Source of the DNA: Gambelia wislizenii | Lineage: Eukaryota > Chordata > Lepidosauria > Squamata > Crotaphytidae | Reading direction: 5' to 3' | Length of the DNA: 64,000 nt | Assembly (NCBI GenBank): GCA_030847615.1 | Contig: JAUMIR010000003.1 | Span: 28,084,501 to 28,148,500, forward strand | Part shown: piece after piece, positions 11,881 through 23,042 of the stretch | Layout: every line of letters starts with the position of its first letter | How positions within the stretch are numbered: the first letter of the stretch is position 1 | The notes under the pieces: generated by a model | The model's input: the letters and a program-made list of their open reading frames with translations, nothing else | What the model was told of the DNA's origin: nothing | The model's database searches: none | Translations under genes and position numbers: made by a program

Positions 11881-12095
11881 GAAGTCGAAGGCTTTCACGG
11901 CCGGCATCCATAGATTTTCCTTGGTTTTTTTCCAGGCTGTGAGGCCGTGTTCTGGAATAGTTTCTTTCTGACCTTTCGTCTGCATCTGTGGCTGGCAGAA
12001 TTCTCTGAGAATGCCAGCCACAGATGCAGGCGAAACGTCAGAAAGAAACTATTCCAGAACACGGCCTCACAGCCCAGAACAAAAAGCAAGGAAAA
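11881..12095. mobile_element. Palindromic repeat with hammerhead-like core (Penelope-like terminal repeat?)
   Basis: The arms 11935-11997 and 12012-12074 are inverted copies of 63 bp with only about two mismatches, around a 14-bp spacer. The right arm reads CTGAGAATGCC, then GGCGAAACGTC, with TTCT before and AGAA after that could pair as stem I. Penelope-like elements are known to carry minimal hammerhead ribozymes in their terminal repeats, and this layout resembles that. The CTGANGA box is off by a base swap here. Assignment to Penelope is inference. The related copies are at 30.8 and 58.3-58.8 kb. Confidence 0.55.
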
Positions 12096-12332
12096 CCTAT
12101 TATTACCCTTTACCTCCAAGAGGTCCAGCAGGTTCTATCTAAAAATGAATTTACATCTTCCAAGATCCTTTTGATGGATAGCGATTGCATGATCTGTGCC
12201 AGTTCAAGCTCATCAGAAAGAGCAGTGCTTATAGCTCCCTTGTACAGTAGTATTTAGTATGTATCTGTACTGATACCTTGCTTGCATTTGTATTTCTGGA
12301 GATACTGACTGTTTTTAATGTTTTGTTTTTAG

Positions 12333-12387
12333 AATTTATGATGAAAGCCATACAGATTATGAGGAAGACCAGCAGGACAAGCAGGAG
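12333..12387 (+). CDS. Internal exon 4 of an unidentified gene
   Basis: A 55-nt exon with acceptor TTTTGTTTTTAG ending at 12332 and donor GTGATA after 12387. It completes the Arg codon left open by exon 3 and ends in phase 0. The peptide IYDESHTDYEEDQQDKQE is strongly acidic. The donor is weaker than the others, and the exon is short enough that chance cannot be excluded on its own. The correct phase and the continuing acidic composition support it. The next compatible exon I can find is at 34091. Confidence 0.6.
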
Positions 12388-13635
12388 GTGATAAAATTAC
12401 ATTGAAAAGAGAGAGAGAGATTTAAAAAGCGAGAAATCTTATCTGATAAAACTTTGTATTTCAGTCATATAAAATCATCAGGCCAAGGTGCTTCAAGTAC
12501 AGTGGACTGAGTTTGAGAGAAAACGAATCTCCAAAAAATAAATAAAGTGTATGCAGATAATAAAACAAAGTAATAGCAGCAACAACTACAACAAAAAGAG
12601 TTTGTGCTTTTTTTTTTGTTTCACCATTCCAGTGACCTCCTCTTGTAAACAATCACTTAACCCTAAGTATGCTGGGCAAGCAAAGAAAGAATGTTCATCC
12701 AGAGAAATTGGTGGTTGTAAAGCTTTCTTGTTCCTTGAGACAGCTATCTTGGATTTTGACCTGTAATTTGCATCTGTACCTTACCAAGTTGTTGCTATAA
12801 AGCAGTACATATGTGTGCTGTGTGGCCAGTAAGTAATAAGTGAGGATCTACAACAAAAGTTGCAGCACCTTCCAGCTTTTAACCAGCGTGCTCCTATTCA
12901 GGGTTCCAGTCAGCCTTAAACCAGAGCCTTGCAGTATTCATTAGGACTCATGGAGGGGGTAAAGGAGAAGCAGTATTTTTATAAAACATGTCCTGTGATA
13001 TATCACTTAGTGCTAAAGGATTTAGGTACTGTGCTAGCCACCAGTTTTAGACATTTTTCTTGTTCATTTAAGTTACCAATTATTGCTTAGACTTCCTGAA
13101 AATACAAAAAACACTAGCTAGTTTTGGGATGACCCTTTTGCTTTGCCAAACACATAGGCATGGGGCCAGCCTGTTAATTTATAGACTGATAAGCCTTTAA
13201 GTTCAACCGATTGTCTTGAACAAATCAGTGGCTGGAGTCCTCTTGGTGATATATTCTCATGTAACTTGGAATTACACTTAGGTATGTCTTGGGGCACTGT
13301 CATGGCCTTTTACTAGCTGAGGGTGGGTGGAGAGGTAACCAGGCAGGACCCAACCAGGCTGTAGTTTTGTAGCTAGGGAAAGGGAAATGAGATTGCTCTC
13401 CTGGACCTAGTTTCTCTTCCCCTGCTTGTAGAACTACAGCTGGGTATTGGCTGATCACCTTCCCTCTTCCTACCCACTAGCCAATAACTGACTATAGCAG
13501 TACCCCCAGGGCATGGCAGTGGCTTTGAGGAGGTGGGAGCAGGATGAGGCTACACATAAAATAGCTTTATGTGTTCATTCCCTGTTGCAGGATAGCAAAC
13601 ATCTTTTTTTCCAGATTGAATTAAGTATAGAGCAC
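12388..13635. other. Probable intron, nothing recognised
   Basis: It begins with the exon 4 donor. Short GA and A/T-rich runs occur near 12405-12430 and 12570-12620. No element identified. Confidence 0.5.
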
Positions 13636-13745
13636 AGGTTGAATTGTGTCTCTCTCCAGATGTTGTGAGCTGCAGCTTCCAGCACCCCTAGGCAGTTGTG
13701 AGGAATGCTGAGAGTTGCTGTTCAACAACATCTGGACACACACAG
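13636..13745. mobile_element. Palindromic DNA-transposon-like repeat
   Basis: It opens with CTCCAGATGTTGTGAGCTGC and closes with the complementary CAACAACATCTGGA, and the centre includes TGTGAGGAATGCTGAGAGTT. Similar pieces at 18100-18205 and 22222-22330 share the CAGATGTT start and the GAATG/TCATTCCTCA core. This is consistent with a short nonautonomous DNA transposon of unknown family. Confidence 0.5.
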
Positions 13746-14109
13746 GAGTTTTGGCCTTGATATAGAGGGATTAATGAGAAGACAAGATGAAATGTCCTGT
13801 AAATTCCTCTTAGAACAATATGTGAAGTCAATTTGGTGGTTCTGTTTCAGACCAAATATTTGAAAAAAATTAAGGAACATTTTTTTCAATGAGACCAGCC
13901 AGATCTGTTTAGATGCCCTGTGTCACTAATCATTATCACGTGTCTTTATTTTAAATTATCCTACCTTTCTTTTACAAAACAATTGAAGGTAAATTAAAAT
14001 ATTAAAATACTAATCATAAAACATCAGTAATAGAAAAGTTGAACAGAAGCTGAACAACAATCTGGCCAAAAGAGAACAACAGAAGCATGGCAGTAGGATA
14101 AATGAAATA

Positions 14110-14339
14110 CAGTTGTCCCTTCACATTCGCTGGGGTTTGGTTCCAGGACCCTCCGTGAATACCCAAATCCGTGAATACTCAAGTCCCATTATATGCAATG
14201 GCATAGCAAAATGGTGTCCCTTATATAAGATGGCAAAATTAAGATTTGCTTTTTGGATTATTATTATTTTAAGAATGTTTTCAAGCCGTGAATACTTAAA
14301 ACTATGAATGCCAAATCTGTGAATGTGGAGGGACAACTG
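14110..14339 (+). mobile_element. Tigger/pogo-like MITE, copy 1
   Basis: A 230-bp element with ends CAGTTGTCCCTTCACATTCG and GGAGGGACAACTG, flanked by TA on both sides. The internal GGTTCCAGGACCC, TGAATACTCAAGTCCCAT and CCTTATATAAGATGG identify it as the same family as 14342-14577 and 36491-36728. TA duplication and such ends are typical of Tc1/mariner-superfamily (Tigger/pogo) MITEs. Confidence 0.8.
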
Positions 14340-14341
14340 TA

Positions 14342-14577
14342 CAATTATTCCTCTGTATCCACGGATTTGGTATCCACGGATTTAAGTATTCATGGCTTGA
14401 AAATATTCTTTTAAAAAAAAAAACAATAAACCAAAAAACAAATCTTGATTTTGGCGTCTTATATAAGGGACACCATTTTGCTATGCCATTGCATATAATG
14501 GGACTTGAGTATTCATGGATTTTGGTATCCACGGGGGGTCCTGAAACCAAACCCCAGCGAATATGAAGGGACAACTG
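14342..14577 (-). mobile_element. Tigger/pogo-like MITE, copy 2, inverted
   Basis: A 236-bp copy of the preceding family in opposite orientation. It shares the single TA at 14340-14341 with copy 1 and has TA at its far end (14578-14579). The arrangement suggests that one copy inserted into the TA duplication of the other. Confidence 0.8.
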
Positions 14578-14579
14578 TA

Positions 14580-15757
14580 TTGCCAAAACTTACCCAACAC
14601 CAAATGTCACTCCGAAACAGCTGTATTTTCACCAAATGAAAATGCTTAATTTACAATGTTAGGTGGATGACCCTTGGAAGAGGATTTCTCAACCATGTTG
14701 CCTTGACTGAAACATTTTAGAAGTTCTAGACTGTGTAAAACAATGTTTACTGCCTAGAATATTATTTTTTACTGATGTTAATTGGAGTGCACTGGCTATG
14801 CTTTTAAAACTAAGGAATGTACAGAAGACAATTTGAGTGCAATCCTGTAGCTACTTGCCTGAGTACAAAGTAAATCCTGTTGGACTAGGCATTTTTTAAC
14901 TTCTAAGAGCCTTACTTGATTAGAACAAAGGCTGATTTGGTCAATATTCTATTCACATAGCAGCCAGTAAAATAGTATAAACTTCGCAGTATAGTATACT
15001 GTAAATATAGCATTGCATAGTAAAATAGTATAAAGTATTGTTTTATAGGTACACACAGAATAGTTTTGTTTGTTCAGATTGTTAAATGCTTAACTCGGTC
15101 TGAGCCTCCCTCTTCTGGTAATGTCTAAGACAAATGGCAACTGTTGCAAAGAGAAAGTGATTATTCCTGCCTCCTAAATCAATCCCTTGGGTTTGGGGAA
15201 ATGTGCATACCTAACACATTTACGGACATTTTCTCTCCTGTTATATTGAGCCAATTGACATTTGCTGTAGAAAGTTATCTGTAACATTTTCCAACATTCT
15301 TTCTTCCAATATTACATTGCATGGAAAATTCCTCATTAGAACTGTCATATAGCTCCGTAAGCAGATAGTTTCTGCCCAATATACCTCTTTAAAAACTCTC
15401 AGATTCAAAGGTCATTTTTATAAGGGTGGGGGAAACCATTAAACCAATGACGTTACAATCTGGTATATGTGTTCTAGTGCTTTCATATGGCTTTTTCCAC
15501 ATTTTTGAAAACTTCCAGTGAAATGTCCCCTTTTCATTGCAATCCCCATACACCCTCCCATTAATCACATTTAAGTTCCAATTCTATCCACATTTGCCTG
15601 GGATCAAGTTCCATTATAGATCTGTACTGTTAGACTGCTGTTTTATGATGAGTTACGATGTCTTGCCAAAAGTTTCTTATTGAAATATAATGCATTAAAT
15701 GGGAGCTTTCATATTGAAAAATAATGCCAGAATTGTGCTGTTGCACAATGCTATACT
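14580..15757. other. Probable intron, nothing recognised
   Basis: Apart from repeated TAGTATA-type motifs near 14970-15040, no structure was noticed. Confidence 0.45.
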
Positions 15758-16292
15758 AGATTGAATCTCGCTTATCCAAATGCTTGCGACCAGAGGCATT
15801 CTGGGCCTAAGCTTGGTGGAACTGACTCTTTTTTCAGTTACATAACTATATAAGTCTGTTAAGTTTTTAAAGCCCTGCCCTCCCTGTGCTGATTCCTCCC
15901 CCCCCACCCCAAACAAGCATGTAAGTGAACAGTAACAAACCAACCCCAGCCTGTGGAAGGCCCAAAGCACCATTTATTTTTGGATTTTGGAATATTTCAG
16001 ATTTTGGAATACTTGCATATACATATTGAGATCTTGGAGATGGAATCCAAGTCTAAACAAGAAATTCATTTATGTTTCATATACTCCTTATACACGTAGC
16101 CTGAAGGTAATCTTGTACACAATATTTCTAATGATTTTTTTGCATGAAACAAAGTTTGTGTATGTTGAACCATCAGAAAGCAAAGGTGTCACTACCTCAT
16201 CCACTCACGTGGACAATTTTCAATTTTGGAATATTTCAGATTTCGGAATATTTCTGATTTTGGAATTCTGGGTAAGGGAGACTCAATGTGTA
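15758..16292 (+). mobile_element. Second Tigger-like element, interrupted by another repeat
   Basis: The ends ATTGAATCTCGCTTATCC and GGTAAGGGAGACTCAAT are inverted, and the interior (GGAATATTTCAG, ATGAAACAAAGTTTGTG, CACTCACGTGGACAATTTT) resembles a Tigger family that I recall from other amniotes. At about 15806-15972 it is interrupted by a segment that also occurs alone at 17148-17312. Confidence 0.65.
15806..15972. repeat. Unclassified dispersed repeat, copy A (inside Tigger-like element)
   Basis: Shares GTGGAACTG, TTACATAACTATAT, AAAGCCCTGC, CTGTGCTGATT and AAAGCACCATTTA in order with 17148-17312. No inverted ends or obvious target duplication. Family unknown. Confidence 0.6.
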
Positions 16293-16917
16293 CTGAAAAG
16301 CACCATTGCAAACACAATTATTTGGTAATTGCATGATAAGGCCAATCCTATAAAGTCAGTGGAGGTGGGGGAGGCTTTGAGATACATTTGGTGTCAGTTT
16401 TGGAAACACATAAATGTAAGATCGCCTTACATTGACATGATTTTTACCACAAAGATCCCATTCTGCTTTCCTGCACAATCAATCATAGGATATAATGGGG
16501 CTCCTATAATGCCTTTTGTAAAGCCAATGATCAAACTGATATGGATGCCATTTTATTGTATTTATTGTACTATTTTCCAGGTAGAGCTATAGCCATTCCA
16601 ATTCTTTTCCCAGTGGTCCAACTGAGTCCAACCTAGTCTGCAACAGAAATGTCCCATTGTCATCCTGTCGCATTTTGAACACTGCTTAAGGCTGCAGTTT
16701 CATTTGCCTTCAAAAGGCTGCTTTGGACCAGCTACAATTGTGCAAATAAGAGAGGCCTTCTTGTGGTTGGTCCATTAGCCAGCTTTGCTCCCAGGTCCTG
16801 ACTGAGCACAGCAGAAAAGAGACCACAGATTTGTATGTGTTGCTGGATACTAGTAGGGATGTGTACTTCCAGAGTGGCAAGTAGCCATTTTTTTTCATCC
16901 TACCCAGACCTTCCTGG

Positions 16918-17090
16918 TTTACATCATCATCATCATCATCTATATAGCAGCGGCATCAGTGTACATGGTGCTTTAGAAGAAAAAGAACAAGAAAAAACAG
17001 TTCCCTGCCCTCAGGTTTACAATATAAAGACACGCCACACAAGGAAAGGGGATGGCAGTGGGAGAGGGCATTACATCCAGCATAAACTAC
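16918..17090 (-). mobile_element. LINE/SINE tail, antisense, starting with (CAT)n
   Basis: A CAT run near 16921 is followed by TGTACATGGTGCTTTA and CAGTTCCCTGCCCTCAGGTT, the reverse of the tail seen at 9690-9832. The family is uncertain. Confidence 0.45.
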
Positions 17091-17147
17091 TCTCTGATGC
17101 CAGGGCAGTGGCAATTGGGATGGCATGAGGTCCTTTCATCTTCTGGG

Positions 17148-17312
17148 CCTAGGTCTGGTGGAACTGCCTCTTCTTTTCTGTTACATAACTATATGCAAAT
17201 ATGTTAAGTTACACCTGCCTATTTTTTTAAAGCCCTGCACTCACTGTGCTGATTTTACCCCCAGCATGAAAGTGGCCAGTAGCAAGCCATCACCAGCCCA
17301 AAGCACCATTTA
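17148..17312. repeat. Unclassified dispersed repeat, copy B
   Basis: Second copy of the roughly 165-bp unit found inside the Tigger-like element at 15.8 kb. It has a few bases of extra sequence around ATGCAAATATG and CACCTGCC. It carries no coding potential. Confidence 0.6.
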
Positions 17313-18085
17313 AAAAAGTTACTTTATTTTATTGGCTATTTATTTCAAAATAGGGTTGTTGGTGAGGAGTTACTGGAAGGTCTTAGTGGGGTGACAATCT
17401 TTAAAATGAGATCGGTGTAGACTTTTGTAAAAAAAAGAAATGTGTAACAGCCTGTAGAATAATAGGCACAGCTAGTGAGGGAGGAGAGATTTTATTGGAA
17501 TGTCTTCATTGGCTGCTGTGCTTTTGCCAGAATAGAGCATTTATCTGTTAAGAGATTTCTACGTCTGGGGAGAATGAAATGGTTGTTCTGGAGGAGTGTT
17601 CTTTCCTGACCCCAACTGTAGCAATCAGTTTGGTATGTTAGGATGGGTTCTAAGAGGACTCACCCTAACCTACCCATTAGTGGATGCTGAATCATTTCAT
17701 TAATGGGAACCACTAGGAGCCTCAGAAAGTAAGTCCCTTTTTTACCAGGACGGAACAGGACAAGGAAATCCCCATGCAAATCTATGTTTGTTGGTGTGGT
17801 AGCTATACCCACTTTAAGTGTGAGCTGCTGATAGATAATAGAGATAACTAGCCAATGGGCTTCTTCCACAGCCTTCCAGTGGTTATTGGAGGGAAAGTTT
17901 GAGTTTCCCCCTTGTAGCAACTGTCAGCTATATAGCCCACTGATGAACTATGAAATGAATGAATCTCCACAATTCTACATGTGGAAACATTTAAGATCAT
18001 ATGAACTGCATTTTTTGCATTCACAAGGTATGGTTAATCTTAGTTTAAAAAATCTCTGGAGAGTGTCTAAACATTTACACTATAA
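17313..18085. other. Probable intron, nothing recognised
   Basis: No exon or repeat identified. The 86-codon antisense frame at 17660-17920 has no supporting features. Confidence 0.45.
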
Positions 18086-18205
18086 AATAAGGATGGACAA
18101 CTGTGGTTCTTGAGATGTTGCCAAGACTGCAACTTTCACTATCCTTAATCATAAACTATGCTATCTAGATCTTATAGGAGTTGTAGGGCATCTGGAGGGT
18201 CGCAG
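18086..18205. mobile_element. DNA-transposon-like palindromic repeat fragment
   Basis: It opens with GGTTCTTGAGATGTTGCC and closes with GGAGTTGTAGGGCATCTGGA, an arrangement like the repeat at 13636-13745. Divergence is high. Confidence 0.4.
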
Positions 18206-19023
18206 CTATCTGCTTCAAAAGCTCTTTTTAACCCTCCCCCACCGCATTGTGACCCATGGCCAGACTTTAACCAATTATTCCCATTCATCCTTTCACAATA
18301 CAGTACTAGGTTCTCTTGGAGTACATGGAGTACATTTTACAAAGTAACTACAGTGGGCTCTGCACTTGGTTTTGGTCTCAAGTTAATAAACAAGCACCAT
18401 GATCAACATGATGTGTCTTCTACAATCAGTGGCGTTTGAATCACACCTCACCACAGGAAGTTGTTTTATTTGTACAGTATGGATTGATTGGCTAAAATTA
18501 ATAGCACAAAAGCTTATTGATCTATGTGGTTTTAAATAAGAATACTAGAATTAGCAACACTTGAATGTCCTGTAAATATTAATGCAGATTTAATTCTCAC
18601 ATTTTAGTAGTTTCCTGTACTGTCTGAGATTGCTACCAACACAAACACTCTCTTCTTGTTAGAGTGTTTGTTTTCCTGACAGTAACTGGGCTTCATTTAC
18701 ATGTATCATATCATTAAAGAAATTAGTCACTGCTGTCATGCAAAATTTGACATATAGTTCCTGCTGATGTTTGCTGCCTTTGAGTCTCTTGCAGTAAAAA
18801 GGCAACTTTTATAATCATGATTAGAACATTTGCTGCATGTTAGTGAGAACAAAGGACATGTCTAAACAATTTGTGAAATGGGTCTGAGTAGTAGCTGTTC
18901 TCTTTTCTTATAATCATTAACCTTTCCGAGATTACTCCTCTGGCTCTGGTGTGGTTTTTTCACTTTCGTTATTCTTGGTTATACAACCTTCTTTCAAAAT
19001 TATGAGGGCTTTGTGAATGAAAG
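18206..19023. other. Probable intron, nothing recognised
   Basis: A small inverted pair occurs near 18645-18670 (AAACACTCTCTTCTTG against AGAGTGTTTG). Otherwise featureless. Confidence 0.45.
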
Positions 19024-19440
19024 TGTCAGGATAATATCTCTTTAAGTGCAGAAGGAAACTGTTGAAGCAACAGACCACTCTGATAGCACAGCTGAAATGG
19101 GTGTGTGCACAGCTGTGGCTAGGCAGAACATGACTAGCCAAACACTCCTATAAAGATACACTCTGTGTGAGTTACTGTTGTGGAGAATTGTTGTTGGGAT
19201 TTGTTCTTGAGGTTTGCTGTGTATGGTCTGTGTTTGTTTTGTACTAGAACTTAAGATAAAGGCTCCAGATATTTTTGGGAGGACCTTGCTGTTTGTAAAC
19301 CTTCTTATTGTGGGTGAAAGTGGGTCAGAGCAATGATAAAGCCTGCTAGCTGAATCCTTTGTTTTTCAAGCCCTATTCTGCTGTGTATTTTATTTGCTAT
19401 TTGGCTACACCTGGGTGTTGTTTGTCCCCAGGCTGTGCCA
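19024..19440 (+). mobile_element. Solo-LTR-like repeat, copy A (uninterrupted)
   Basis: It begins TGTCAGGATAATATCTCTTT and is about 417 bp long. It contains CTATAAAGATACACTCTGTG, a TATA-box-like start region, then an AAGATAAAG polyadenylation-like signal and a T-rich end. The same sequence recurs at 54134-55387, where a LINE splits it. The TG start, the size and the promoter/polyA order suggest a solo LTR. No internal retroviral or Gypsy genes and no clear target duplication are visible here, so the superfamily is unknown. Confidence 0.55.
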
Positions 19441-19839
19441 GTCACCTCTCAGTGAGTCTATACTGAGTGGACAGAAAGTTGATAGTTCATAAATAAAAAA
19501 AGTAACCCAAAATACCCCCTATAAGATTTCCTTATCCAATAAGGCCTGCACAATTTCTATGACCTGGAACTTGCCAAATACTTAACAATATGGTGTTAGA
19601 TGCATGAGTACCAGTAGGTGACAATTAGCAGAGAGATTTGACTGAGAAGGAAAACTTCAATTGTTTTGCCTCAATGTGAAGTGTAGACTCTTGGTTACAT
19701 TTTCAGACACCCTTGATTTTGGAAATTGAACAAATTTAGAGGATTATCAAACCCCTGGTGTGCTGCTATAGGTTGACTTGGATTGATGGGTCACAGATTG
19801 TGCAGAACACCTTATTACCATGTTAGACAGCTTATTAAC

Positions 19840-20125
19840 TTCTTATTACCACCTTAGACAGCTTCAAAAAAGCTGTCAAGATGGATATTTTCCGGCAGGC
19901 CTTTCCTGAATAGCTATCCCGGCCTGAAGATTCGGCTGTCCTTTGTCCTCAACCTGCTATTGAATCATTCCATTTTTTTCTCTCCTTTTAATTATTGTAT
20001 GTTTTTAATCCTTTCGAATTTAATACTGTTTTAAGGGGTGGGTAGGTTAGATACTGTTGTAATTATGGAGTTTTTATGCTGTAAGCCACATAAAATAGAA
20101 ATAAATATTGTTATTGTTATTATTA
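19840..20125 (+). mobile_element. L2-like LINE 3' end
   Basis: A short frame remnant reads roughly FKKAVKMDIFRQAFPE, the kind of ending seen in L2 ORF2. A noncoding tail follows, ending TGTAAGCCACATAAAATAGA and an ATTGTT repeat. 5'-truncated. Confidence 0.55.
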
Positions 20126-21264
20126 ACAGTGGTGGTGCAGTCTTCTGCTGTTTGTTCAGCATCCTCAATATTTATTCTATACCATGCCTTATTTGAACAA
20201 ATCCTTAAGGAGTTTACATTAACATCAGAAATAATGAAACAATTCCAAGAAAACACAGCAATATAACGAGAGAGCTTGGAACAGAAAGGCACATTCTAAA
20301 TAAATGTCTAACACATACAAGCTGTGTTAAGGCCTCCTGTACTGCAGAAGAGAAACCATTGCACAGGATGGATGCTAATGAAGAATAGGGCCTCCCTGAA
20401 GATTTCAGTGATTGAGAGTTTGTGAAAAGGAAAGTTGTTCCTTGAGGTAACCAGGTCCTGAATGTTATAGGACATCGAATTTTTATAGGACACTGGATGG
20501 TCTCATTGCTTTGCCCTGATCTACTTCACCAAAGCTCTTGAGCCTTAACATGTTCCCATTTCAAATCTCTAAATACCATGTTTTCCTTGAAATAAGGGAA
20601 GAAGGGGAAAGGCCTTTCCAAGGTAGCTAGGGTTCCTGTTCTAAAATTTCTCTTTTGCTCTTGGGAAACCACTATCAACTGTTAGCATGTTTTGACAGTT
20701 GCACACCATCACAGCATGAAGCACATACCAGCATAAGAAGGAAAGTGTGGTAGAGTTAGAATATGCCTCTAGCATGAATGAAGAAATGACAAATATGAAA
20801 ATAGATCTTGCTAAGCTGACACATTGTATTTGGCTTAGAGAAGGATGAGAATGGAACCATATTTTCATTTTGAAATTCAGCAGCTTTCTATCATTGCAAG
20901 TGTAAAATATATTTGTCTATAAACTATAAATGATGGTTGCTTCCAAATGAAGCATCCGTTCTGCAATTCTTCTGCCTCAAACACGGACTTTTTCCATTGG
21001 ATCCAGATGATGTCTTCTAGTTGGAAGTCACTTGTGTATTTCCCCATTTGGGGGGTAGGGGTGTCCCCCCCCTCTTTATTGGAGGAAAAATCTATTTTGA
21101 GGAAGAAAGAGGCAGTAGGTGCCTAATGTCTTTTGACTGATAGTACTAAGAGTCCTATGTTTTTCAAAGTCCTGAAGGCTCAGGTTGCTTTGGTGTGTTT
21201 CAAATTAGTCTTCCTGTATTATTTTGTATTCTGGAGATCCAAAGATTAATAACCTCTCCAGCAC
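20126..21264. other. Probable intron; possible antisense LINE tail at the start
   Basis: 20140-20290 (TATTTATTCTATACCATGCC, AGGAGTTTACATTAACATC) looks like an antisense LINE/SINE tail but is too diverged to name. The rest shows nothing. Confidence 0.4.
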
Positions 21265-21627
21265 CTGGTGCCCTGGTGGCACAGTGGTTAAATGCCAGTA
21301 CTGCAAGCCACCACGTTGCAAGTTAGATCTCAGAGGGCTCCAAGGTTCACTCAGCCTTCCATCCTTTCATAGGTCGGTAAAATGAGTACCCAGCTTGTGG
21401 CAAGCCACCACGTTGCAAGTTAGATCCCTGAGGGCTCCAAGGTTCACTCAGCCTTCCATCCTTTCATAGGTCAGTAAAATGAGTACCCACCTTGTGGGGG
21501 CAATTAGCTAATGTGCATTGGAAACCACTTAATGTGATGTAGATGTGTAAATTTGTAAGCTAATCTGGGAGCCTTTGTGGATGAAGAGTGGGGTATAAAT
21601 ATCTTAATAAATAAATAAATAAAATAA
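21265..21627 (+). mobile_element. tRNA-derived SINE with a 97-bp internal tandem duplication
   Basis: The head CCCTGGTGGCACAGTGGTTA matches a tRNA A-box region, and the tail GAAGAGTGGGGTATAAATA ends in an AAATAAAT run. 21304-21400 is repeated head to tail as 21401-21497 with only a few changes, which makes this copy longer than its family should be. Confidence 0.75.
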
Positions 21628-22215
21628 GCACCTTCTGAGATCACACACAGGGAAACATTAAACAAAGCACTAGATAATTCTTAAGCCTGTCTTCCCAAAC
21701 CAAATTGAGATGACAAGGCATTCTCTGTATGGGAAGCACTGGCCCAACTCCAATTGCCACTCCTAACGACAGTAGACCCATTGAATCAATGGAGTTTATG
21801 TAATTGTTGACTAACCATTCAACAATTGATTCAATGATCTGCTTTATTAAGGACTAATAATGGGATTTAAGCCATTGAGCCCAGTTGTATCCTGTTTTCT
21901 TTAGATCTTGTCATTTCTTTGAAATTTGGAGCCCCTGAAGATATTGTACCTTTTTCAGAGTGGGTGGACAGCACCATCTCACTTAGGTCTCCACAAGGTT
22001 CCAACTGGACCATTACTGTGGTTTTACATCACAGTCCTATAAGCAGATATTCAGAAGAAGGTCTTACTGAGCTGAATCCAATTGTTAGTCCCACTTAAAG
22101 TCAGTCTATGGAATCAGTGGAATCAATTAATTCAGTGGGTTTACTCTGGTTGAGATTAACAATTCAGTTTAATCAATTGAATTCAATGGAGGCTTACAGG
22201 TAAGTGTATGGCAGG
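21628..22215. other. Probable intron, nothing recognised
   Basis: Several TTGAATCAATGGA-like words recur at 21780-22190, but not as a regular array. Confidence 0.4.
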
Positions 22216-22335
22216 AAGGGGGAAGATGTGGGTCTCCAGATGTTTGACCAATTTCTATCATTCCTCATGGTTTGTTAGGGTGACTAATAGCTGATGGCAG
22301 TTAGAATGCAACATCCAGAGAGGCACACCTCTTAC
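22216..22335. mobile_element. DNA-transposon-like palindromic repeat fragment
   Basis: GGTCTCCAGATGTTTGACC at one end and AACATCCAGAGAGGC at the other, with TATCATTCCTCATGG inside. Same family as 13636-13745. Confidence 0.45.
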
Positions 22336-22463
22336 CACTGGCACATATTGTAGCTTTAGAGTGTTTTAAACTCATACAACTACCTATTTCAAACCAGTTG
22401 TAATTTGTCTCTGTATTGCATATGGCTGTGTGTGTGTGCTGATGGTGAGAGATGAAAGATTGT

Positions 22464-23042
22464 CCAAGGGCTCAGCTAAATGGGAGAATTAATCGGGGAA
22501 AATATCACCTTACCTCCCTTTTGCTGCATTCCCATTTGTGCCCATGGTTCATTAGCAGGCTTGGAAAGGAATGTTTTGCAGTTTACATCCATGGGGGGGG
22601 AAAGCTGGCAACAAGTGAGTTGAGTCCAGGAAATCTCCCTCCATTCACACCCTTCTTTTTCTTAAAGTGACAGATGCGGAAGAGCATTTTTCCGCTTAAA
22701 AGAAACTTCTTACTTTTGCTCTGCTGCTTTGCCACCTGATCGAGGCTCCGACATTACAAGCCCTCAGTTGCAAGCCCACCCCCTCTGAGGTCCGACCAAT
22801 CAGCTTTCAGCTTTGCTGTGTCTCCTTTTCGAATCAGTTGTACAGATGACCTATTATGCACATTTTTGCACACTTTTTTTAAAATGTTCATGAGAAACAG
22901 CAAAAGCTGTTATTGCAGTCTATGTGGACTTTTCAGTCCCCCTCCTTCTTGATATAGAGAATCCTGGCAGGAGCTCATGTAAACTAAAGGTATTATGCCC
23001 ACATTCTTGCCAGATTTTTTTCATCATGTAGATGAGCCCCAA
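22464..23042. mobile_element. hAT-like MITE, diverged
   Basis: The left end AAGGGCTCAGCTAAATGGGA and the reverse complement of the right end (GGGGCTCATCTACATGATGA) align over about 30 bp as imperfect terminal inverted repeats. The interior is GC-richer (GAGGCTCCGACATT, CCGACCAATCAGC). A target duplication is not clear. Confidence 0.45.

Noticed and set aside
21265..21303. Possible functional tRNA gene
   Set aside because: Only an A-box-like head is present, no cloverleaf closes, and the sequence continues as a SINE.
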